From assembly GCF_026410385.1 (NCBI RefSeq), contig NZ_JAPMLT010000010.1, positions 1-64,000 on the forward strand: DNA of 64,000 nt, read 5' to 3'. Under the pieces are notes generated by a model. That model ran no database searches. It had not been told where the DNA came from and worked only from the letters and a program-made list of their open reading frames with translations. This document shows, piece after piece, positions 18,672 to 26,904 of this stretch (the stretch's first letter is position 1; the number at the start of each line of letters is the position of its first letter). The stretch comes from Tumebacillus lacus (GTDB lineage: Bacteria; Bacillota; Bacilli; Tumebacillales; Tumebacillaceae). Position numbers and translations under genes: made by a program.

Positions 18672-19304
18672 CTAGAACAGGTGGCGCGTCTTAAAGCGCA
18701 CCCGGTTAAATCGCTCGACCGAGTCCATGCCGACCCGCGTGCCGATGCGCGCCATCAGCATGTTGGCCGGATGGCTGTTGATCTCCGGGTCGTCGGTGGC
18801 GTACGTTTCCATGCCGACGGAGCCCATCACTTTTTTCATCACTTCTTTGTATTCCCAAACAGACAGGCCGGTGCTGTCCAGATCCCAGTGCCAGTAGTAC
18901 TCGGTGGAGATGACGATATAGTCGTTCATCGCGTCGTCGAGGAAGGAGACTTGCAGCAGCGATTTGGCCACGCTGCCGCCGCGATAGGGAGCGGCGACCT
19001 CGATGGCGCCAAGCTCGATCAGATCTTCCATCTGAGCCTCGGCCCAGCGTTCCATCGGGTCGGGGTAGAGATAGGTGACATAGCCGACGATCAGGTCGCC
19101 GACGCGGGCGACGATGATGCGTCCTTCAGGCAGCCCGGCGATGCCGATCAACGCCTGTTGTTGCTTTTCCGGTTGGCGAAACGCCTTCAAGCCTTGATGA
19201 AACTCGCAGGCAGCCAAACGCTCCGGAGCGAACGGCCCTTCGATGGTCACGTCGCCTGCGGGCGTTGTGATCGTCTTGGTATAAAAAGTTTTCGGATGTT
19301 CCAA
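18672..19304 (-). CDS. acuA: Protein acetyltransferase AcuA (GNAT)
   Basis: AcuA (210 aa) acetylates the active-site lysine of acetyl-CoA synthetase and switches it off. The GNAT fold is seen in IVARVGDLIVGYVTYLYP (about 80-97) and the acetyl-CoA loop region AAPYRGGSVAKSLLQ (about 117-131). The start is a TTG behind a perfect GGAGGTGA. A TATAAT box on the minus strand (19335-19340) is a good -10 for this operon. It is transcribed divergently from acsA, so enzyme and regulator share a 150-bp control region. Confidence 0.94.
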   Translation of the reverse strand: MEHPKTFYTKTITTPAGDVTIEGPFAPERLAACEFHQGLKAFRQPEKQQQALIGIAGLPEGRIIVARVGDLIVGYVTYLYPDPMERWAEAQMEDLIELGAIEVAAPYRGGSVAKSLLQVSFLDDAMNDYIVISTEYYWHWDLDSTGLSVWEYKEVMKKVMGSVGMETYATDDPEINSHPANMLMARIGTRVGMDSVERFNRVRFKTRHLF

Positions 19305-19334
19305 ATGCGGCTCACCTCCGAGCGGACTGAATCC

Positions 19335-19340
19335 ATTATA
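19335..19340 (-). promoter_or_regulatory. -10 box of the acuABC promoter
   Basis: A perfect TATAAT on the minus strand lies about 30 bases upstream of the acuA start. A -35 element is not obvious, so activation or a weak promoter is likely. Confidence 0.5.
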
Positions 19341-19373
19341 TCCTAAATTTTAACGATTTTGCCCCCCACTGCG

Positions 19374-19403
19374 TTGTGGAGTTTGACAGAACTATGATAC
19401 AAT
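19374..19403 (+). promoter_or_regulatory. Probable acsA promoter
   Basis: TTGTGG (19374-19379) and TACAAT (19398-19403) are spaced by 18 bases and precede acsA. A TTGACA at 19383-19388 overlaps the spacer and could act with TAGAAT further down. Housekeeping sigma factor assignment is inferred. Confidence 0.45.
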
Positions 19404-19454
19404 GTTTTAGAATATTATGAAAAGCGGTAAGGCGAGCAAAGGAGGTAGTAAGGG

Positions 19455-21179
19455 ATGACTGAAAAAGCAACAGAACTCGTAGGCGTGCAAGCCGCCGAAT
19501 TCAATCTTAAAAATTATGACGAAGCGTATGCAAATTTTGACTGGAAAGAAGCGGAGACCTATTTCTCCTGGCACAAAACCGGTCAGGTCAATGCGGCCTA
19601 TGAAGCGATTGACCGACATGTTGACGAAGGTCGCGGCGAGCAGGTCGCACTCCGATACAGTGACGCCACCCGTGAAGAATCGTATACATTTGCGCAACTG
19701 AAAGCGCTCTCCAATAAATTTGGCAACGTCCTCCGCCAGTACGGCGTGAAAAAAGGCGACCGCGTCTTTATCTTCATGCCGCGCTCCCCGGAGCTGTATG
19801 CGGCGTTCCTTGGCGCGGTCAAGATCGGCGCCATCGTCGGCCCGCTGTTTGAAGCATTTATGGAAGGGGCTGTCCGCGACCGTCTGGAAGACTCCGGCGC
19901 TGTCGCCATCGTCACGACGCCAAAGCTCAAAGAGCGCGTGCCGGCCGGCGACCTGCCGGAGCTGAAGCACGTGTTCCTCGTCGGCGCGGAAGGCGAGCTG
20001 TCAGACAAAGAGATCGACTTTGACAAAGAGATGGCAGCAGCGAGCGACGCGCTCGACATCGAGTGGGTCGACCGGGAAGACGGCCTCGTCCTGCACTACA
20101 CGTCCGGCTCCACCGGCAAGCCGAAGGGCGTGCTGCACGTTCACAACGCGATGATCCAGCACTACATGACCGCGCTGTGGATTCTCGACCTGCGCGCGGG
20201 CGACATCTTCTGGTGCACCGCCGACCCGGGCTGGGTCACCGGCACCGCATACGGCATCTGGGGTCCGTGGCTGCACGGCGCGACCTCGGTCATTCGCGGC
20301 GGCCGTTTCACCCCGGACGACTGGTACGCGACGCTGGAAAAATTCAAAGTCACCGTGTGGTACTCCGCGCCGACCGCTTTCCGCATGCTGATGGGCGCGG
20401 GCGACGACCTTGTGAAAAAATACGACATCTCCTCTGTCCGCCATATCCTCTCCGTCGGCGAGCCGCTCAACGCGGAAGTCGTGCGCTGGGGTCTGAAAGT
20501 GTACGGGCAGCGCATCCATGACAACTGGTGGATGACGGAGACCGGCGGACAGATGATCTCCAACTATCCGTCGATGCCGATCAAGCCGGGCTCGATGGGT
20601 AAGCCGTTCCCGGGCATCTATGCGGCGATCGTCGACAACGAAGGCAACGAAGTGCCGCCGAACACGATGGGCAACCTGGCGATCCGCGCTCCGTGGCCGT
20701 CGATGATGCGCAAGATCTGGAACAACCCGGCCAAGTTTGAAGAGTATTTCGGCCTCAAGCCGTGGTATATCTCCGGCGACTCGGCGTACAAAGACGAAGA
20801 CGGCTACTTCTGGTTCCAAGGCCGCATCGACGATGTGATCAACACGTCCGGCGAGCGCGTCGGTCCGTTTGAAGTCGAGTCCAAACTGGTCGAGCATCCG
20901 GCCGTTGCGGAGGCGGGCGTCATCGGCAAGCCCGACCCGTTGCGCGGTGAGATCATCAAGGCGTTCGTCGCGCTGCGTGAAGGCTATCAGCCGTCTGACG
21001 AGCTGATCGAGGAGATCCGCGATTTCGTGAAGAAGGGCCTCGCTGCCCACGCTGCACCCCGCGAGATCGAGTTCCGCGACAAACTGCCGAAGACCCGCTC
21101 CGGCAAGATCATGCGCCGCGTGCTCAAATCGTGGGAACTGGGCCTGCCGACCGGCGACCTGTCCACGATGGAAGACTAG
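19455..21179 (+). CDS. acsA: Acetyl-CoA synthetase (AMP-forming)
   Basis: AcsA (574 aa) converts acetate, ATP and CoA to acetyl-CoA through acetyl-AMP. The adenylation P-loop YTSGSTGKPKG lies at about 215-225, TETGG near 360, and SGDSAYKDEDGYFWFQGR near 440-456. The C-terminal PKTRSGKIMRR near 549-559 contains the catalytic lysine that AcuA acetylates and AcuC deacetylates. The length matches the Bacillus enzyme and is shorter than proteobacterial Acs (about 650). The ATG follows AAAGGAGG. The divergent acuABC neighbours are its dedicated regulators. Confidence 0.96.
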   Translation: MTEKATELVGVQAAEFNLKNYDEAYANFDWKEAETYFSWHKTGQVNAAYEAIDRHVDEGRGEQVALRYSDATREESYTFAQLKALSNKFGNVLRQYGVKKGDRVFIFMPRSPELYAAFLGAVKIGAIVGPLFEAFMEGAVRDRLEDSGAVAIVTTPKLKERVPAGDLPELKHVFLVGAEGELSDKEIDFDKEMAAASDALDIEWVDREDGLVLHYTSGSTGKPKGVLHVHNAMIQHYMTALWILDLRAGDIFWCTADPGWVTGTAYGIWGPWLHGATSVIRGGRFTPDDWYATLEKFKVTVWYSAPTAFRMLMGAGDDLVKKYDISSVRHILSVGEPLNAEVVRWGLKVYGQRIHDNWWMTETGGQMISNYPSMPIKPGSMGKPFPGIYAAIVDNEGNEVPPNTMGNLAIRAPWPSMMRKIWNNPAKFEEYFGLKPWYISGDSAYKDEDGYFWFQGRIDDVINTSGERVGPFEVESKLVEHPAVAEAGVIGKPDPLRGEIIKAFVALREGYQPSDELIEEIRDFVKKGLAAHAAPREIEFRDKLPKTRSGKIMRRVLKSWELGLPTGDLSTMED

Positions 21180-21205
21180 TCTTTCCAACATCCCAGAACA
21201 TCAAG

Positions 21206-21246
21206 AAGCATCCCGCCTGCGAAGGCCGGGATGCTTTCTTTTTTTG
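21206..21246. terminator. Terminator between acsA and the SLH solute-binding gene
   Basis: AAGCATCCCG pairs with CGGGATGCTT and is followed by a T tract. It lies between two convergent genes and may serve both. Confidence 0.88.
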
Positions 21247-23346
21247 TCAGCGTTGAGCAGGGCCGAGCTCATAGCCGCCCGCCACGTTCAGGTCGAGGAA
21301 GGCGCGGTAGACGACCGTCGCCGCATCGGCGCGCATGGCGGTGGCGTTCGGATGGAAGGAGCCGTCCGGATAGCCGGTGATCGCGCCTGCGCTGCGCACA
21401 GCGCGGATCGCTTCTTTCGCCCAGTGTTCGCCGGTGTCGGTGAAGTGTGGCGTGCTGCCGGAGACCGAGTAGCGGTAGGCGTTGTTTAAAATCGTCGCCA
21501 TCTCGGCGCGGGTGATCGGCGCGTTGGGACGGAACACCCAGTTGCCGCTCACATCGCGGCTTCCTTGCACCAACCGGTGGGCGACGGCCGTTTCGACATA
21601 GGGCGCATACCACGCGTTGCCGTCCACGTCGGTAAACTGCGTGTCGGCCTGTTGCGCGGGCAGGCCGACCGATTTGATGATCATCTTCAGGAACTGCGCA
21701 CGCGTGACGTTGGCTCCGGGGGCAAACATTTCGCTGCCGACCCCGCCGACCACGTCGCGGTTGAGCAGTTTTTCAACCGGTGTTTGCGCATAGGTCGGGA
21801 TCTGATACGCGTCGTTGAAGGCATGGACCGTCTGCGCCGGCCGTGCGTATTCCTTCGACGTTTTCAGATCCCATGTGTTGCTCCACTCGGCGACGGCGAG
21901 GTCGACATACGGTTGCAAGGCCGTGAAATAGTCAAAGGAATACAGCGGGATCACGGCCGCCTCGTCGAGCAACAAACGCTCCGCATCGGCCAGTTTGACC
22001 ATGCGCAGCCCCTGATCCCGAGTCGTGTCGGCGTCTTTCATCAAGACGGTGAACAGCGGATTTTGGTCATAGCCCCGCTGTGGATAGCCCTGTTCATCGG
22101 TGCGGAACAGGTTCAGGTAGTTGGACGGGTCGTTGAAGTCGGGACTCCAGACCAACACGCTCAGTTCCGATTCGCCCGATGCGATCCGCTGGTAGATCTC
22201 GTCAAAGCTGCGGTCGACCACTTGGACGTCGATGCCGAGTTTGTCTTTCCAAAGTGCGGTCAGGTACTGGTACGACTCGGCCCGCTCTGTGTCGACGGTG
22301 AGTGTCGGCAGGGCGGACAGGCCGAGCTCCGAGAGCCCGACGGCCAGCTCCGATCTGGCTTGTTCGAGGTCGTAGCGGTTGGGCGTCTGATGCTCCAGAC
22401 GGAACTCGTTGTTTGTGCCGTAGATGCCGCGCGGGATCAGTCCGTGCATCGCTTGGTCGCCGTAGATGTCCTGATCGAAGGACAGCATCAGCGCACGGCG
22501 GATGTGCTTGTTGGCGAGCGGTCCGGTCTTGGTCTGGAGGTTGAGATACGTGATCCGGGACGACGGGATGTACAGCCAGTCCTCCTGCCCGAGAAACGGC
22601 GCGTGCGAGAAGGCGACGGCCGCTTCATCGAGCATCCCGCTCTGGTAATAGAGCGCGGACGATTGTGCATCGAGCGTGCGGTAGATCACGGCGCGTTTGT
22701 AGTGGACGTTCGCCGCGTCCCAGTAGCGGGTGTTTTTCGTCAGCACGACATAGTCTTTGGTGTATTCGGTCGCTTGAAACGGACCGCTGTACTGCGTGTG
22801 CCCGATGGTGCCGTACAGGTCGCCCTGGGCGGTTGCGTAGCTGCGTTTGATCGGGGTGATCGTGTCGTTGCCGAAGATGCGGATCAGATACTCGCCGGGA
22901 TGGGCGAACGTCGCCTGCACGGTGCTGTCATCGACGGCGGTCAGTGTTCGGATCTCCAGCGAGCGGACATACTCCGGCGGCTCGGCCGCTTGGAACCGCT
23001 CCCACGCGTAGACAAAGTCGTCGGCGATGATCGGCGTGCCGTCGCTGTAGGTCGTGTTGCGCAGGTGGAACGTGTAGGTCAGCCCGTCGGCCGACACGTC
23101 GTAACTGGCGGCGAGGCCCGGCATCACGCCGCCCGCTTTGTCATGAGGATTTTTTCGCATCAGCCCTTCCTGCGTGTTGTGCGTCAAAAAGTTGAGTGAG
23201 CCGGGCGTGAGCGGCAAAGAGCCGGACATCGTCAGACGGATCGTGTCCTGCTCCCCTTGGGCAAATGCCAAAGGGGGCGTTTGCAGAGTCTGAAAACAGA
23301 AGATGAGGGCAAGAAAGAGTGCAAGCCTTGATATCATGCGATTCAT
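21247..23346 (-). CDS. Extracellular peptide-binding protein fused to SLH domains
   Basis: A 699-aa secreted protein. Residues 1-29 form a signal peptide ending in AFAQG; the only nearby cysteine (LIFCFQ) is not in a lipobox. Residues about 35-510 are an ABC-type family 5 solute-binding protein (GLAASYDVSADGLTYTFHLR, YLNLQTKTGPLANKHIRRAL, VLVWSPDFNDPSNYLN), as in oligopeptide or nickel uptake. Residues about 525-690 contain three S-layer homology repeats (VTRAQFLKMIIKSVGL, ITRAEMATILNNAYRY, DGSFHPNATAMRADAATVVY). The protein is therefore probably held to secondary wall polymer by SLH domains instead of by a lipid anchor. No permease or ATPase gene is adjacent, so it may scavenge for, or have been recruited from, a transporter encoded elsewhere. 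Confidence 0.92.
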   Translation of the reverse strand: MNRMISRLALFLALIFCFQTLQTPPLAFAQGEQDTIRLTMSGSLPLTPGSLNFLTHNTQEGLMRKNPHDKAGGVMPGLAASYDVSADGLTYTFHLRNTTYSDGTPIIADDFVYAWERFQAAEPPEYVRSLEIRTLTAVDDSTVQATFAHPGEYLIRIFGNDTITPIKRSYATAQGDLYGTIGHTQYSGPFQATEYTKDYVVLTKNTRYWDAANVHYKRAVIYRTLDAQSSALYYQSGMLDEAAVAFSHAPFLGQEDWLYIPSSRITYLNLQTKTGPLANKHIRRALMLSFDQDIYGDQAMHGLIPRGIYGTNNEFRLEHQTPNRYDLEQARSELAVGLSELGLSALPTLTVDTERAESYQYLTALWKDKLGIDVQVVDRSFDEIYQRIASGESELSVLVWSPDFNDPSNYLNLFRTDEQGYPQRGYDQNPLFTVLMKDADTTRDQGLRMVKLADAERLLLDEAAVIPLYSFDYFTALQPYVDLAVAEWSNTWDLKTSKEYARPAQTVHAFNDAYQIPTYAQTPVEKLLNRDVVGGVGSEMFAPGANVTRAQFLKMIIKSVGLPAQQADTQFTDVDGNAWYAPYVETAVAHRLVQGSRDVSGNWVFRPNAPITRAEMATILNNAYRYSVSGSTPHFTDTGEHWAKEAIRAVRSAGAITGYPDGSFHPNATAMRADAATVVYRAFLDLNVAGGYELGPAQR

Positions 23347-23412
23347 GAGTGAGCTCCTTTGCGAGTCATTTCCTGTGAATTAATGTGTCCCTTGAACAAA
23401 AATGGATGCAAC

Positions 23413-23440
23413 AAAAAAGGCCCGGTGCTGGCACCGAACC
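23413..23440 (-). terminator. Terminator after the methyltransferase gene
   Basis: On the minus strand a stem GGTTCGGTGC / GCACCGGGCC with wobble pairs is followed by six Ts. Confidence 0.7.
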
Positions 23441-23451
23441 CAAAAAGCGGG

Positions 23452-24099
23452 CTATGCTTTTTTTTGCATCAGACCTTCGTACAGCGCTTTCGATTTCCGA
23501 TAGCGCTCGACCACTTTTTCCTCCAGCACGAGTTCTTCCCAGTCTGAGGCCGGAAACAGTCCGCGACAGGAATCTTCAGTAAAATAGCGGCGGCGGATGC
23601 CGTCTTGGACAAAGAAGTGTTGTTCCAAAAGATCTCCTTGTCCCGAGCCAAAGCTGTGATCGGACGTCGAGTTGACCCGAAACAGCAACAGGCCTTTCGG
23701 GCGGAGCAGCCGTTTGATCTCGTCGACGATCTCGCGCGTGGTCCGCTCATCAAAATAATGCAACGAGAGACTGGCCAGCACCAAGTCAAACGCATCGCTT
23801 GAAAAAGGGAACGGGTCGCGCGTGTTGTGCAGCAGCAGTTTGACAGCCGGAAGCCGCTCGCGGACGATGGAAAGCGCATTCATCGAAAAGTCGGTCGCCG
23901 TCACGTCAAATCCTTCCGCGGCCAAACATTCCGTATCAAATCCCGCCCCGCAGCCAATCTCTAATACGTGATGCACCATTTGACCGCGCAGCAACGGCAG
24001 GTACGGAGTCAGCCATTCTTGATCGGGAGCTGTCACTCGGAGCCCCTCCTGCCGCACGGTTTCAAACAATTCGTTCCAGAAAGCCAGATCAGCAGACAT
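23452..24099 (-). CDS. Class I SAM-dependent methyltransferase, substrate unknown
   Basis: A 215-aa protein. SAM-binding motif I is seen in VLEIGCGAGFDTECLA (about 46-61), motif II in FDVTATDFS, and motif IV in FDLVLASLSLHYFDE (about 101-115). This matches small-molecule or protein methyltransferases of the UbiE/Tellurite-resistance-like group. No neighbour indicates the substrate. It is divergent from pspA. Confidence 0.85.
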   Translation of the reverse strand: MSADLAFWNELFETVRQEGLRVTAPDQEWLTPYLPLLRGQMVHHVLEIGCGAGFDTECLAAEGFDVTATDFSMNALSIVRERLPAVKLLLHNTRDPFPFSSDAFDLVLASLSLHYFDERTTREIVDEIKRLLRPKGLLLFRVNSTSDHSFGSGQGDLLEQHFFVQDGIRRRYFTEDSCRGLFPASDWEELVLEEKVVERYRKSKALYEGLMQKKA

Positions 24100-24144
24100 A
24101 CCCTATCAACCCCATTCCCTACAAAAAGAAGTTCGAGACGAATC

Positions 24145-24170
24145 TGCAACCGAATCGGCGACCACTCGTA
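24145..24170 (+). promoter_or_regulatory. Candidate sigma-W-type promoter of pspA
   Basis: TGCAAC (24145-24150) and CGTA (24167-24170) are separated by exactly 16 bases, close to the ECF sigma-W consensus TGAAAC-N16-CGTA. Bacillus pspA is sigma-W controlled, so the match is in the expected place. One -35 base deviates. Confidence 0.55.
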
Positions 24171-24218
24171 TACAAAGGTACGAAAGGGTCGCTGACCCCA
24201 CTTGAGGAGGTAGAGACA

Positions 24219-24890
24219 ATGGCTCTGTTTAAACGACTTCGCGATCTCACCATGTCCAACATCAATGCGATGCTCGACAAGGCGGAAGACCCGGTCAAAA
24301 TGCTCGATCAATATCTGCGCGACATGGAGCAAGACATCCAAGACGCAGAGGTGGCGGTCGCCAAGCAGATCGCAATTGAAAAGAAGCTCAAACAACAGGT
24401 CGAAGAGGCGCAAGACCTCGTCGGCAAGCGGGAAGCACAAGCGATCCAAGCGCTGGAAGCGGGCAACGAAGACCTCGCGCGCCGCGCTCTGGTCGACAAG
24501 CGGGCCGTGGCGGAAAAAGCGGCCGACTACCAAGCCCAATATGAATCGGCCAAAGCATCGGCCGACAACCTGCGCGAACGCCTCGGTGAAATGAAGGATC
24601 AGTTTGGCCAGATGCGCAACAAGCGCGACACCCTCAAGGCGCGGGCGGAAGCGGCGAAGGCACAAAAGCAGATCAACCGAGCGATGACCGGATTTGGCGT
24701 CGACAACGCGGCGAAAGGCTTCCAGCGCATGGAGGACAAGGTGTTGCAACTCGAAGCGGAAGCGGAAGCATCCAATGAGATCCACGGCGGTTCCCGTTCG
24801 CTCGATGATGAGTTTAAGCAACTCCAAAAAAACAACACTTCGGCTGTCGACGCGGAATTGGAAGCGTTGAAAGCCAAACTCAATAAATAA
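24219..24890 (+). CDS. pspA: Phage-shock protein A / IM30 family protein
   Basis: A 223-aa, almost entirely alpha-helical, highly charged protein with the PspA/Vipp1 start (KRLRDLTMSNINAMLDKAEDP, with the membrane-binding first helix) and long coiled coils from 25 to 160. PspA assembles into ESCRT-III-like polymers that stabilise the cytoplasmic membrane under stress. The ATG follows GAGGAGG. A sigma-W-like promoter lies upstream, in line with envelope-stress induction. No pspB/C partners are present, as in Bacillus. Confidence 0.94.
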   Translation: MALFKRLRDLTMSNINAMLDKAEDPVKMLDQYLRDMEQDIQDAEVAVAKQIAIEKKLKQQVEEAQDLVGKREAQAIQALEAGNEDLARRALVDKRAVAEKAADYQAQYESAKASADNLRERLGEMKDQFGQMRNKRDTLKARAEAAKAQKQINRAMTGFGVDNAAKGFQRMEDKVLQLEAEAEASNEIHGGSRSLDDEFKQLQKNNTSAVDAELEALKAKLNK

Positions 24891-24913
24891 AGCCCGATTA
24901 CACGGCGGGTTTT
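24889..24913 (+). terminator. Short terminator after pspA
   Basis: AAGCCCG and CGGGTTTT form a short stem with a 9-base loop directly after the pspA stop codon. Confidence 0.6.
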
Positions 24914-25003
24914 AATAGATCCTCATAGGTGACTATGGGGATTTTACATTTGTCAGCATTTTCTTACTTGCTTACCTACTAGTTTATACAAATTTTCAAA
25001 AAA

Positions 25004-25037
25004 GAAAAAGCCCTGCGCGCACGCGGGGCTTTTTTTC
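25004..25037 (-). terminator. Strong terminator after the small minus-strand gene
   Basis: AAAAAGCCC...GGGCTTTTT with an inner GCG/CGC stem. It abuts the stop codon of the minus-strand gene at 25038 and has T runs on both strands. Confidence 0.85.
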
Positions 25038-25289
25038 TTACAGATCGGGGAGGTCAGCGTTTGGGGGATGGGCCAGTTTGTCGCTGAACGCCGGATTTTC
25101 GTCGAAGAAGCGGTGGTTGGTCTGTTGACCCGGCTCCCACGGCGAGGATTTGCCGAGCGGCTGGTCCAGAAAGACCGACGCCCCGTAGGGACCTTCCGGA
25201 AACTCTTCCGGGACGAGCGTGTTGTGGATCGATTGCACATACTCCAGTTCGCGATTGACGAACGGACGTTTTTTCGGCGTATCGGCCAT
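25038..25289 (-). CDS. Small conserved protein, DUF3905-like (83 aa)
   Basis: An 83-aa product with the segment VPEEFPEGPYGAS near 26-38, then LGKSSPWEPGQQ near 44-55 and a proline-rich tail. This pattern resembles a small Bacillales family of unknown function (DUF3905, as I recall it). The ATG at 25289 has an excellent site (GAGGAGGTG). The opposite strand is open here too but lacks a good start, so this strand is preferred. It is divergent from the SpoVAF-like gene, so a role in sporulation is possible but unproven. Confidence 0.7.
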   Translation of the reverse strand: MADTPKKRPFVNRELEYVQSIHNTLVPEEFPEGPYGASVFLDQPLGKSSPWEPGQQTNHRFFDENPAFSDKLAHPPNADLPDL

Positions 25290-25403
25290 TTTGGAAGACA
25301 CCTCCTCAATCTCGTCCCTAACATGCCCATGTTTGAAGGGCGGCATCCGTTGCGCATACTGGTGGAGGATGGGACTTATACCAAGCTTTGCAGGAGGTGG
25401 TCG

Positions 25404-26879
25404 TTGGTGCCGGAAGCGGTAAAGGCGGAGAAGCAACGGTTGTCCTCTCGCCTGCGCGACAACATCGAGAGACTGAACGGGGATCTGGGTGTTAAGAAGA
25501 GCTTTGACATGATCTGCCGGGAACTTCATTACGGCGGCAAAGATCTCGCCCTGTATTTCATCGACGGATTTGCCAAAGACGACATCATGAATCGGATCAT
25601 GGAACATCTGGCGGCTCTTGGCGACCAAGAGCTGACGGGCGATGTGCTGAAAAAGATGCTGGAGACGGAGATCGGCTATCTGGAGGTCGAACGGGTCGAC
25701 AATCTGGACGATCTGAAAGCGGCCGTGCTGTCCGGGCCGCTGGTCTTTGTGATCGACGGCGAGACGACGGCGATCGCCATCGATGCCCGCACTTATCCGG
25801 CGCGGGGACCGGCCGAGCCCGATCTGGAGCGGGTGGTGCGCGGCTCGCGGGACGGTTTTACGGAGACGCTGATCTTCAACACGGCTCTGACCCGTCGCCG
25901 TGTCCGCGACCAAGGGCTGCGCATGGAGTACGCACGCGTGGGCAAGCGTTCCAAAACGGACATCTGCATCGCCTACATCGAGGACATTGCCAATCACGAC
26001 CTCGTGGAACTGATCCGCAACAAGCTGGACGAGATCACCATCGACGGGCTGCCGATGGCGGAGAAAACCATCGAGGAGGTCGTGTTCGGCCACCACTGGA
26101 ATCCGTATCCGCTGGTGCGCTATACGGAGCGGCCGGACGTGGCGGCGGTGCATCTGCTGGAAGGGCATGTGCTCGTCTATGTGGACACGTCGCCGAGCGT
26201 GATGATCACGCCGACGACCTTCTTCCATCATGTACAGCACGCGGAGGAATTTCGCCAAAAGCCGATCATCGGCGCGTACGTGCGTTGGCTGCGCTTTATC
26301 GCCATCCTCTTTTCGATTCTGCTCAGCCCGCTGTGGCTGGCGCAGTCGATGAACCCGGAGTATATGCCGCAGATGTTCCATTTTGCCTTGCCTGATAAAT
26401 CGCTGGCCTTGGCGCTGGTCTGGCAGTTGTTGATCGCCGAGTTTGGCCTTGGACTGTTGAGGATGGCGGCGGTGCATACGCCGACACCGCTCGGAGCGGC
26501 ACTCGGCCTCGTGGCGGCGATGATGATCGGGTCGGTGGCGATTGAGGTCGGATTTTTCACCAACGAGGCGGTGCTGTTTACGTCGATCGCGGCAATCGGC
26601 ACGTTTGCCACACCGAGCTATGAATTGTCGCTGGCCAATCAGTTGGTGCGGCTTGCTCTGATCGCGATCACCGGCATCTTCGGTTTCTGGGGATTTGTCG
26701 TCGGCGTGGTGCTGTGGATCGTGTTGCTGGTGCGGACGCATTCGCTGAACACGTCCTATCTCTGGCCGTTGCTGCCGTTTAACGGCAAAGCTTTGCTGCA
26801 TGTGGTGTTTCGTCCGCCGGCCAATTGGGCGGCTAAGCGGCCTTCGTTTTTGAAGACGCAGGACAAAACGCGACGCTGA
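25404..26879 (+). CDS. spoVAF: SpoVAF / GerA-family spore membrane protein
   Basis: About 491 residues. The N-terminal hydrophilic half (RLRDNIERLNGDLGVKKSFD near 10-30, DLALYFIDGFAKDDIM near 42-57) and about five C-terminal transmembrane helices (from residue 295) match the GerA family. The segment VHTPTPLGAALGLVAAMMIG, then TIGTFATPSYELSLANQ-like residues, is closest to SpoVAF, the GerA homologue of the dipicolinic-acid channel operon. It acts in the inner spore membrane. The likely start is TTG at 25404 (or GTG at 25407) behind AGGAGGTGG, giving the family's usual length; upstream in-frame ATGs at 25323 and 25329 lack such a site. No other spoVA genes are adjacent, which is unusual. Confidence 0.85.
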   Translation: MVPEAVKAEKQRLSSRLRDNIERLNGDLGVKKSFDMICRELHYGGKDLALYFIDGFAKDDIMNRIMEHLAALGDQELTGDVLKKMLETEIGYLEVERVDNLDDLKAAVLSGPLVFVIDGETTAIAIDARTYPARGPAEPDLERVVRGSRDGFTETLIFNTALTRRRVRDQGLRMEYARVGKRSKTDICIAYIEDIANHDLVELIRNKLDEITIDGLPMAEKTIEEVVFGHHWNPYPLVRYTERPDVAAVHLLEGHVLVYVDTSPSVMITPTTFFHHVQHAEEFRQKPIIGAYVRWLRFIAILFSILLSPLWLAQSMNPEYMPQMFHFALPDKSLALALVWQLLIAEFGLGLLRMAAVHTPTPLGAALGLVAAMMIGSVAIEVGFFTNEAVLFTSIAAIGTFATPSYELSLANQLVRLALIAITGIFGFWGFVVGVVLWIVLLVRTHSLNTSYLWPLLPFNGKALLHVVFRPPANWAAKRPSFLKTQDKTRR

Positions 26880-26904
26880 GTGACTGCAGGGGAGGCATTT
26901 CGAA

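Noticed and set aside
16867-18675. Long plus-strand frame (about 600 codons) opposite acuC-acuB
   Set aside because: It is antisense to two clear genes, is rich in Arg/His/Val as expected for a mirror of G+C-rich coding sequence, and has no domain or start signal.
25068-25403. Extended N-terminus of the SpoVAF-like gene
   Set aside because: This part overlaps the minus-strand small gene, has no ribosome site and does not resemble the family; the AGGAGGTGG before 25404 gives the normal length.
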